In this document: positions 58,201 to 64,000 of the stretch, one piece after another
How positions within the stretch are numbered: the stretch's first letter is position 1
Layout of the letters: every line of letters begins with the position of its first letter
Assembly (NCBI GenBank): GCA_002633005.1
Contig: NMRA01000054.1
Span: 438,952 to 502,951, forward strand
Reading direction: 5' to 3'
Length of the DNA stretch: 64,000 nt
DNA from: Phoronis australis
Taxonomy: Eukaryota; Phoronida; Phoronidae
Program-made: the position numbers and the translations under genes
Notes under the pieces: model-generated
Told to the model about the DNA's origin: nothing
Databases searched by the model: none
The model's input: the letters and a program-made list of their open reading frames with translations, nothing else

Positions 58201-61145
58201 CTTCAGTGACACGTGAATAACTAAACAAAGAAGTCAGTTTTAGAAATAATAACGTTGTCAACCCAATTTGCGAAGTAAAGGGCAGTGGTTAAATTATGGC
58301 CATCGAGCAACTTTGATGAAATAAATTAGGTCAGTAGGATAAATAAGACACAATGACACACATTTGCATATCAGAAGAAGTGTTTACCTGTGCCAAACAT
58401 CAACTCCTCCACTCTTGACTCATCCTTACAGCTGGCCGCCATGTCCAGTTCTCGGACCATCTCATATTCTTTAACCTTCTCTAGTTGTTGCCATATGCCT
58501 TGTGCCTCGCCAAGAGCCTAAACATGCGAAAAAACACAGGTGGCCTGATGTCATTTGCAGTGCATCAGACACGCACAAGCCTCATGGTTTGGCCCATTGC
58601 ACAAGCGAAACAGGAATTTTACAATTTCAGTCTACAAATAAAACTGTTTACATTAGTTCAAAAACTCCTGCCTGATTTTGTCTAGTCTGCATGTTTTTGT
58701 GATTCATACTGTGAGAACATGAGATTACAATAAAATTTCAAACATCCACCAAAAATGGATTTTCGAAATTGACAGAAAATGACCTTTGTAGTAATCTTCA
58801 GCTGCACCATGTCCCTATATGTTTGTTAACATGTGAACCTACCTTGAGCCTAGCCAATGTGTGCACTAAATTAGTCTTTCCATGCCAGATGTACTTGTTC
58901 TTGGCCAGCCGACTCACCATCTCCACACTCTCCAGAACGTTCACAATGTCGTAGATGCGTCTTCGCTCAACATCTAAAATGTGTCATGAAAGAAAAGAAA
59001 GTCATTTGATTGTATTATGTAGTGTTAAAACACAGAACAACATGTAGTTATTCCATTCTTTTCTCTTACTGAAGCAAGACATTTATTTTTGTTTGCCTTT
59101 TTTCCTTTCAGAGAAAACCAGTCTTATCTACACAATCGCATTCAATGTGCCTACAGGCTACATCACGATACATAGATTGCTTTATTTGCCACTTCCTTCA
59201 ATAACACTGGTTTTTCATGAAAAAGAGCGTAACCTAACTAAAATGTACTAACATACACGCCAAACATAATCAGACAACGGCAACTTTCTGTGGAGAAAAA
59301 AATATACAGGATGACAAATCATGACTACTATTCTTAAGTCATAAGAAGCAATACATCGCCTGTGGTCACCGAATGCAAGCATCTATGGACCAAGTAACAG
59401 GATAATGGCTACTAACAAACTATGGCAGTGAATTCTACTTGTGGTCAGCAATCATGACGACAAAACTGCAAGGTCATTCGTCAAATTAGCTTTGGCCTGA
59501 ATAGTATACCTATAAATCAGAGTTCATTCTGAAACGTGCCTATATTGGCATATGAAATTTAATTAGCAGCATGTAAATGTCAGCATGTCGGGGTCAACCA
59601 GGTGCGTAAACAAACAGTTTATCCATGCGACCATCATGGGACAATTTTGATGTGTGCGTGAAAGTGATATAAGTAACATAACCATTTGGACTGTGGATGT
59701 TTTTAGAACATGACTTACTTCACAAGGGACAAGTGTAATGCAGCTGCAAAAGGCAGTCATTTACTTCCAACAGGGAACTACGCTACTGAACATGTCAGTC
59801 CAACTGATTGATTGACGACTCATTGAGAAAATGCAGTCGAATTTTATCCAAATGCCTGGGTATGCATTTGAGCATACTTCTCCAAAATACACCAGTAATC
59901 TTGAAGCCACCCAACACTATTAGCCAAAGCATCAATGTTTTTTCGGTAGCACCAAGCTACCAACTGGAAAGTGGCTTCTCCTCTGGAAATTCAGTTTTGA
60001 ATCCATTGTCCATGATCTATGATGGGACCCATTTGTCCACTGTTTACAATCCTTGAATGAACATTGATCGAAATGTCTTTCACTTACTCAAATCCTTGGC
60101 AATCTCGTCCAGACAGACATCCACACCCTCTTTTTTCAATGGATATTCAGGAAATCGTGACATAAACCTGGTCAGAAGGAGTAAGAAATCAGACAAGCTT
60201 AGTCATGATTTTAAGTAAGACTCTGAAATGTCTCTGAACACTTTTGTATACAGTTGAATTGCATTACGGACAGTATAACCTAATGCTGGTAGAAGGGCAT
60301 CACATGGTTGATTACTCCAGTAAAAAACTAATTCATGGTCAGTATCTTCTGAACTCCAAGCAATACAAACTATTTCTTTTAGGATTTTTGTGAAATGCCA
60401 TTGAATAAAAATCCTAATGTTGATGAATACAGTTAACCAAAAAAAATGTTAACGTCTGAACACCTCGTTATATGGTTAAAATCTGACAATCATATTATTT
60501 TTATAATGCAGCAGTCAGAGAACAATTGACATACTTAAGACATAACAATCCAAGAGACTTGTCTTTGCGGCTAACATGATGAGGCCCATCATATTCATTC
60601 TCTGTAACGTCAACTCCATCTGTTCCATAGGTAGAGCTTTCATTTTCTTGACGAAAAAGTTCCTTCTTTTTATTTTCACGACTTCTAATTTCTGGACTAG
60701 CTGCACTTATTAGAAGTTTCAGATTAGCGGTAGGCGTTAAAGGGTCTAGCATACCAGCAGCTTTTGTAGGAGTAGTGTCACTCAGATGTTGATTCAAATT
60801 CCTTGTGGCGCTATTTAAGTTTGAGACACTAGACAGAGGGACTCTCCCCTTGGGTGTTTGATTCACTGGGGTCACAAAAACATCTTTAGAAGAATTTGTT
60901 TTAACATCAGGAGTTTTTGAAGCATTGTAAATTTGCATATTTGCATCATTGGCACATGACATGCTCGTAGTTGCCTGAGATGTGAACAATTCCTTGGATG
61001 AGCTATTTTCCATTTGAGAGCCTGTAAAAGTTGGAACATCAGAAGCACATCTCATGGATTCTAAGACAGTTTCTGCATCTGGATCATTGTCCAAATTCAC
61101 CAAGGAAAATCCTGGGGGTAGAATACTTGGTAATACCTCAGACAT
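50804..61145 (-). CDS. E2F7/8: Atypical E2F repressor (E2F7/E2F8 type), complete, 993 aa
   Basis: Transcriptional repressor of G1/S and DNA-repair genes; atypical E2Fs bind DNA without a DP partner by using two tandem winged-helix domains. Coding exons in order: 60535-61145, 60088-60167, 58843-58973, 58388-58517, 57919-57983, 57577-57661, 56763-56912, 56363-56422, 55820-55882, 52745-52909, 50804-52245; 2,982 bases in phase. The N-terminal part has [20 protein letters not shown], a block diagnostic of E2F7/8. DNA-binding domain 1 spans about 192-262 (SLGLLCLKF, then [15 protein letters not shown] and KYIWHG); domain 2 spans about 319-405 (SLGIMSQKF, then [12 protein letters not shown] and GRKPAFQY). 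No dimerisation, marked-box or RB-binding region is present, as expected. The long Ser/Pro/Thr-rich C-terminus has basic nuclear-localisation-like RRSKRM and TKRIKTE. Vertebrate E2F7 and E2F8 are about 870-910 aa, so this single gene is slightly longer. Confidence 0.95.
52745..52909 (-). CDS. E2F7/8: E2F7/8 coding exon 10
   Basis: Residues 459-514. [19 protein letters not shown] matches the conserved Arg-His-x-Ser-Phe helix that follows domain 2 in E2F7/8. Borders TTCCAG|AAGT and CCAAG|GTATT on the minus strand. Confidence 0.9.
53040..53165. repeat. A-rich AAAGTAGGAAAAA repeat, left copy
   Basis: Degenerate array of AAGTAGGA words. A similar array in the same orientation lies at 55,495-55,605, on the other side of the nested element. 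Confidence 0.6.
53261..53641 (-). repeat. Left arm of nested inverted repeat
   Basis: Matches in inverted orientation 54,463-54,503 plus 55,079-55,384. Shared words include TTTTGAGTGCAAAAGG against CCTTTTGCACTCATAA and GGTCCAAAAGAGGA against TCCTCTTTTGGACC. The inner end contains the last codons of the decayed protein gene described next, so the arms are the 3' end and 3' flank of one element family in opposite orientations. Confidence 0.8.
53595..54090 (-). pseudogene. Decayed transposon-associated protein fragment with EAD / DTN (EADT / DTDV-like) motifs
   Basis: Two overlapping minus-strand frames give [15 protein letters not shown], then [32 protein letters not shown] and, after a frame change near 53,775-53,830, [10 protein letters not shown] and [12 protein letters not shown]. 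The order EAD-x-R-x-x-x-H, SDT-[DN]-[IV]-L-V-L, GLHAFTG-like and LxLWxxCPEL is that of a repetitive protein family common in marine invertebrate genomes, with PIN/FEN1-like nuclease-core similarity (family name uncertain). Eroded motifs (EADI for EADT, SDTN for SDTD) and the frameshift show it is dead. Confidence 0.65.
54196..54460 (+). repeat. Second partial copy of the element 3' end
   Basis: Opposite orientation to the left arm and direct to the right arm. CGTGTTAAGTTGTGCATATG followed by GTGTCC aligns with GTCTTAAGTTGTGATTATGG followed by TGTC at 54,466, and with the reverse complement of 53,607-53,641. It has no MITE at the matching position. Confidence 0.65.
54463..55384 (+). repeat. 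Right arm of nested inverted repeat, interrupted by a MITE
   Basis: The inverted partner of 53,261-53,641. The arm is split at 54,503/55,079 by the 572-bp MITE. Outer ends align at CAGGACTTCATTCACAC (left) and the complement of GTGTGAATAAAGTCCTG (right). Confidence 0.8.
54504..55075. mobile_element. 572-bp PIF/Harbinger-like MITE with TAA target duplication
   Basis: Terminal inverted repeats of about 42 bases: GGGCTGTTCCAGTAAAATCT on the left and GGGCTGTTCCAGCAAAATCT on the opposite strand of the right end, each followed by TGTGTGGGAGGGGGGG-like sequence. TAA is duplicated at 54501-54503 and 55076-55078. The interior has about six imperfect subrepeats around CCACCCATAATTTTT. Non-coding. The neighbouring paralogous arm (53600-53602) and the partial copy are empty at this site. 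Confidence 0.9.
55495..55605. repeat. A-rich AAAGTAGGAAAAA repeat, right copy
   Basis: Array of AAAAAAGTAGGAAAAA words in the same orientation as 53,040-53,165, flanking the nested element. Confidence 0.6.
55820..55882 (-). CDS. E2F7/8: E2F7/8 coding exon 9
   Basis: Residues 438-459. A 63-base exon found by phase: acceptor TTTGTTAG|TGTG, donor GATG|GTAAG. Encodes [20 protein letters not shown], without a known domain, so less certain than its neighbours; an alternative acceptor CACAG lies inside it. Confidence 0.65.
56084..56178. repeat. Perfect 49-bp tandem duplication
   Basis: TTATGGAACACAGTCCAGGG and the following bases occur twice, 49 bases apart, with about 46 identical positions: a recent duplication in an E2F7/8 intron. 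Confidence 0.9.
56363..56422 (-). CDS. E2F7/8: E2F7/8 coding exon 8
   Basis: Residues 418-438, [20 protein letters not shown]. Two acceptors 12 bases apart (56434 and 56422 starts) are both in phase; the longer form would add four residues (VCST for the junction). Donor AAAC|GTATG. Confidence 0.7.
56763..56912 (-). CDS. E2F7/8: E2F7/8 coding exon 7, domain 2 recognition helix
   Basis: Residues 368-418. [20 protein letters not shown] carries the RR-x-YD DNA-contact motif; [14 protein letters not shown] closes domain 2. Borders TTTCAG|CCAA and GTTG|GTGAG. Confidence 0.97.
57577..57661 (-). CDS. E2F7/8: E2F7/8 coding exon 6
   Basis: Residues 340-368, [19 protein letters not shown], the middle of domain 2. 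Borders TTTTAG|CCCA and CAAAA|GTAAG. Confidence 0.94.
57919..57983 (-). CDS. E2F7/8: E2F7/8 coding exon 5, start of domain 2
   Basis: Residues 318-339, [21 protein letters not shown] 65-base exon placed by homology and phase. Borders TTGCAG|TGCG and CCAAG|GTAAA. Confidence 0.95.
58388..58517 (-). CDS. E2F7/8: E2F7/8 coding exon 4, linker between the DNA-binding domains
   Basis: Residues 275-318. Charged helical linker with [20 protein letters not shown]. Borders GTTTAG|GCTC and CACAG|GTAAA. Confidence 0.92.
58843..58973 (-). CDS. E2F7/8: E2F7/8 coding exon 3, domain 1 recognition helix
   Basis: Residues 231-274. [20 protein letters not shown] and KNKYIWHG are the classic E2F winged-helix signature. 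Borders TTTTAG|ATGT and CTCAAG|GTAGG. Confidence 0.97.
60088..60167 (-). CDS. E2F7/8: E2F7/8 coding exon 2
   Basis: Residues 204-231, [20 protein letters not shown] followed by EIAKDL, inside domain 1. Borders GACCAG|GTTT and TTTGA|GTAAG. Confidence 0.95.
60535..61145 (-). CDS. E2F7/8: E2F7/8 coding exon 1
   Basis: Residues 1-204. The ATG is the first in the spliced leader after the acceptor at 61,177. An acidic, Ser/Thr/Asn-rich start is followed by TPVNQTPKG and the conserved [12 protein letters not shown] block with CDK-type TP sites; the exon ends [11 protein letters not shown], opening domain 1. Donor CTTAA|GTATG; the frame otherwise runs on for ten codons to an intronic stop. Confidence 0.93.
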
Positions 61146-61176
61146 CTTGTTTTATTCACGAGCTTTCGAAATGTGC
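61146..61176 (-). other. E2F7/8: E2F7/8 5' UTR part of the first coding exon
   Basis: TTTTATGTTGCAG|GCAC on the minus strand is a good acceptor 31 bases before the start codon, showing that transcription begins further upstream and the leader is spliced. Confidence 0.65.
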
Positions 61177-61308
61177 CTGCAACATAAAAGGCAACAAATC
61201 ACTGAAACTATGGAGAGTTCGCCTACCACCACTGAAGGCGAAATGCCATTAATTTCAACACAAATTCGGCAATAAGTTGAAATGTTCACAAAACTGTGGA
61301 AAGGTTAC

Positions 61309-61405
61309 CTTCAGTCTAAGATTTCTTGCTGCTGCAAATATTTGTAACTATTTTTCGCAGATTTCCGAAAAGTTCGCCATTTACTTTTCGTCGACTTAGC
61401 TCGTT
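61309..61405 (-). other. E2F7/8: Candidate alternative non-coding first exon of E2F7/8 (proximal)
   Basis: The donor GAAG|GTAACC at 61309/61308 lies just downstream, on the minus strand, of an E2F-like site at 61,410. The 5' edge is a guess. Confidence 0.35.
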
Positions 61406-61409
61406 CAAA

Positions 61410-61418
61410 TTTGGCGGG
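61410..61418 (+). promoter_or_regulatory. E2F-like site (proximal)
   Basis: TTTGGCGGG, an E2F-consensus relative, about 265 bases upstream of the E2F7/8 start codon. Confidence 0.55.
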
Positions 61419-61917
61419 TGAAACGCGGGGCCCCTAACATTGAATATGAAGCGATTCAAAAAGATAGTTCTCCCGTAAAATTGAAGAAACAGATTGTTTT
61501 CTTATAGGCATTTGGATCGCTGCTTGATTTTCGATAACACTGTTACATTAAACACGAAATACCATGCTGTCAAAACGCAATTTATGTGTGGCTATCTGAG
61601 TACCCGAACCAAGCATTCGCCATGAAAGTGTTACTGGTTTGACCTAATTATGTTTTGGTGCAATGTTAACAGAAAAGTTGGTCTACCAAACTAACGCAAC
61701 ATAGGAATTTATATTCAGATTTCGATTGGCCTGAAACAGTGCAGAACGTGCTTAAAATTAATACGAGTTAGACTCAAATTAAGAGTACGTGTTTAAACAT
61801 GGATATATATGCCATTCACACCCCAGTGACGAATGTTCGCGGCGCGCCTTCTATATTGCCGCCAAGTCGTTTCGCAAATTGCTCATTTGAACCACCAAAT
61901 TTCTTAAAATCACTTAC

Positions 61918-62050
61918 CTTGTGTGTAATCGATGTTACAGGTGTGACCCTTGTGATGGTATAAAGTTAATCAATACGTTGTATGACACTGTTTCATAAAA
62001 ATATCTGGACATAATATTCCTACCGGCATTCCGAAAGCCTAACGTTACTC
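61918..62050 (-). other. E2F7/8: Candidate non-coding first exon of E2F7/8 (distal)
   Basis: ACACAAG|GTAAGTG at 61918/61917 on the minus strand is a near-ideal donor that could join the acceptor at 61,177. The E2F site and CCAAT box at 62,059-62,119 lie upstream. The 5' edge is inferred from the promoter motifs. Confidence 0.45.
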
Positions 62051-62058
62051 CCGTCCGA

Positions 62059-62066
62059 TTTGGCGC
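62059..62066 (+). promoter_or_regulatory. Consensus E2F site (distal promoter)
   Basis: TTTGGCGC, a perfect TTTSSCGC match in a locally CpG-containing stretch. Atypical E2Fs repress, and are induced through, E2F sites in their own promoters in vertebrates, so feedback control is plausible. Confidence 0.6.
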
Positions 62067-62114
62067 GAGATGTCGTTTACAAGTTCGCGCTGACTGCCCA
62101 CTAAAACCTGTTAG

Positions 62115-62119
62115 CCAAT
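62115..62119 (+). promoter_or_regulatory. CCAAT box next to the distal E2F site
   Basis: CCAAT within TTAGCCAATCACC (ATTGG on the gene strand), about 50 bases from the TTTGGCGC site: a spacing common in cell-cycle promoters (NF-Y plus E2F). Confidence 0.45.
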
Positions 62120-62226
62120 CACCTTTGCGTGTTGTGATAAGTGATGTTTCAAGAAGCCAATCTCACACGAAGAATAGTCTTAACTTTTCGGTCAAAGGTC
62201 AACAGTCTGTAGTAACTTTATTATGA

Positions 62227-62234
62227 TTTGGCGT
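62227..62234 (+). promoter_or_regulatory. Third E2F-like site
   Basis: TTTGGCGT, one base from consensus, 160 bases further upstream of the distal site. Confidence 0.35.
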
Positions 62235-62354
62235 CGTTTTATATTGATTGCAGTTTCTCAGCTGCTTTCGTCTTAAGTGGATGAGGAGTACGAGTCGCCT
62301 ATAACGGCAATTGTGCAACCCATCTGCTAAATTGCTTGCGAGTGTAACGTCTTA

Positions 62355-62442
62355 GTCTCATGAGTATACCCCTGTCCTCGGTACTGAAAGTCTACTAAGG
62401 ATTTTCAGTAGGCCTACCGAGGACAGGGATTTACTCATGAGA
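62355..62442. repeat. Near-perfect hairpin of about 88 bases
   Basis: GTCTCATGAGTATACCCCTG and TCCTCGGTA on the left pair with TACCGAGGACAGGG and CTCATGAGAC on the right, leaving a short loop around CTACTAAGG. It may be a tiny foldback element or a transcribed hairpin. Confidence 0.8.
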
Positions 62443-62449
62443 CATAATA

Positions 62450-64000
62450 TACTCGTTAGTAATTATAGGCCGGCCAGTCATGAAGTGATTAGACATCAGT
62501 TCATGATCACCCCGATCCCTCCCACAAACTTTAAATAACGCAATGAAACATTCAGAAAGTTAAGGCAGCTGGCACAAATTGGTCAAAAGATCCGTGTCTG
62601 CGTGTCGTGCCTCTCTCAAGAGCAAGGTTAATTTTACTCGAAACTGGCAATCGAAGATATGTTGCTCGAATTTCCCAATATGTCAGTTATATTTTACGAG
62701 AGCAACGTTGATTCATGGCTTTTCGATCCCGCAGAGGGAGTTAATTAGTAAGGTTTCTAATTTTTGTGTATCAGGCATCTACGATGATGAGTATAGGTGA
62801 GGGCGAAGCCCCCGAACAGCTTCGCAAGACTGTTCTCAGTCGTCTTCATGAGCGGCGCGGCAATGAAAAAAGTGGGGGGCCATAGCCCCCCAGCTCATGC
62901 ACGCCGCCCAAGCTTCTGTCCTCGCTGTCGCCGTTTGGTGTGGACCTGGTTCGATCAGCGATCAGCATGGAACCGACTGGAAGGCAACCGTCGATTCTAT
63001 TGGTAAACGAGACGCTGATTGTATGACAACGATCGTTGGCTACGTACTGCAGTAGGCCCCTACTTGCATAGTGTTTTTTGACTTACATCAAGCTGGCTTA
63101 ATGGCAACAGCGTTCATGTTTGTCCTAGGTTGTCTTTTACGTGTTGGGGCAGTTTGCCACTCACATGTAGTCGGCTAAATGGCAACAGTAGTTATGCGCT
63201 TGTCCTTGGTAGAACCAGAACCATTTAATTGGTACGTCATACAAGATTATGCCGTTACACGGGCTGCCTGTATGCAACTTATATATTACCGCTACTGAAT
63301 CACTGTTTATTCAACGGCTTACAGATCCGCGGCTTTCAACACCTCGATCTAACATCTGCTAACGTACGTAAAGGATAAAATAAGATAACAGATAAATACA
63401 ATGAAAGACTCTCTGTGGAGAAAGTCACAGGTCTATTGCACAACAATGCACAAATGTCACTCCAGAAAGCCATAGGCTCCTAAAAAGATGAGAAGTTTGT
63501 GAAGATAATTTAATGGAAATACGAATTCCGCGTTGCAGGACAAATGAGGCACCAGAAACGATTCGAGCACGAAAAAATTCCCATGGTCCGGACTAACTGA
63601 GAGTAATTTGCTGAGAAATCTACATGTATAAATATGAAAACTTGTTTCTCGGCTCCACTGTGCACTGCTTATCGGGTAGTCTATTACAAACGTGCCAGAA
63701 TCACCCCCATCGTATAGAAAATTCCTCACCAAGAAGTGATCTACATCGCACACGTTAAATATCCTCACAAGTTCTAATTTAAAGCTCTCTGTTCAATTCT
63801 CAATAATAAATTCTTAACCGAAGTCAAAGATTTTATAGTTACCTGGGATATAGTACCTTTGCCGAAGTGCTATTACCACACTTATCCGATTTGAAATTAT
63901 TGCCGGGCCGAATGAAGCAGCACGAGCCATTTTCGAATCAGTAATTTTAGATGTTCTTAAATAGGTAATTGTTTGTAACGGAAATGTGTCAGAGTGCTTT
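62450..64000. other. Right end: no clear gene
   Basis: A GC-richer patch at 62.80-63.01 kb holds a GGGGGGCCATAGCCCCCC hairpin and a plus-strand frame ending in CPRCRRLVWTWFDQ, without splice support. A minus-strand frame at 63,457-63,768 reads GDSGTFVID and is otherwise unrecognised. Neither can be called a gene. Confidence 0.5.
63870..63955. mobile_element. MITE family B, copy 4 (fragment at window edge)
   Basis: ATTACCACACTTATCCGAT, GCCATTTTCGAATCAG and TAATTTTAG align in order with 34,850-34,955. Too short and diverged to set the ends. Confidence 0.5.

Noticed and set aside
62797-63006. Plus-strand frame ending with CPRCRRL
   Set aside because: A single CxxC is not a domain; no splice sites and no neighbours. 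GC-rich local sequence explains the open frame.
63457-63768. Minus-strand frame with GDSG, which could suggest a serine protease
   Set aside because: No catalytic His or Asp context and no flanking protease motifs; a single short match is not enough.

Overview
This is a metazoan nuclear genome segment. It is AT-rich, with short exons, GT-AG introns mostly of 0.3-3 kb (a few longer), and several families of small DNA transposons. Three protein-coding genes can be assembled exon by exon with consistent phase: the 3' end of an axonemal inner-arm dynein heavy chain (DNAH1 type, +), a complete OASIS-family ER-membrane bZIP transcription factor (CREB3L1/CREB3L2 type, +), and a complete atypical E2F repressor (E2F7/E2F8 type, -). 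Each looks like a single ancestor of a vertebrate paralogue pair or group. That, together with the intron style, the tRNA-like SINEs and the MITEs, suggests a marine invertebrate, perhaps a non-vertebrate deuterostome; the species cannot be fixed from sequence alone.

Layout. 6-256 is an assembly gap. 257-12,318 is mostly non-coding, with a MITE at 5.4-5.9 kb, a short MITE-like repeat at 8.9 kb and one orphan candidate exon at 7,244-7,595. 12,319-26,713 holds the last 12 recognised DNAH1 coding exons (725 codons plus stop); its last intron carries a 2.28-kb terminal-inverted-repeat element. A poly(A) signal lies at 27,985. 29,783-47,891 is CREB3L (nine coding exons, 536 aa), with a hairpin just before the start codon and several mobile elements in its introns, including a 1.49-kb element that encodes a THAP zinc finger. 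CREB3L and E2F7/8 are convergent, with tails about 1.1 kb apart. 50,804-61,145 (-) is E2F7/8 (eleven coding exons, 993 aa). Two possible non-coding first exons lie at 61.3-62.1 kb, in a region with three E2F-like sites and a CCAAT box. The 2.9-kb intron between its ninth and tenth coding exons contains a nested repeat: pieces of a decayed transposon-type protein in both orientations, cut by a MITE whose TAA target duplication can be checked against neighbouring paralogous empty sites. 62.3-64 kb has a near-perfect hairpin and no clear gene.

The three genes belong to separate processes: ciliary motility, ER/Golgi secretory-load signalling by regulated proteolysis, and cell-cycle repression. 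Nothing in the sequence links them functionally. No prokaryotic features, CRISPR arrays or intact rRNA/tRNA genes were seen.
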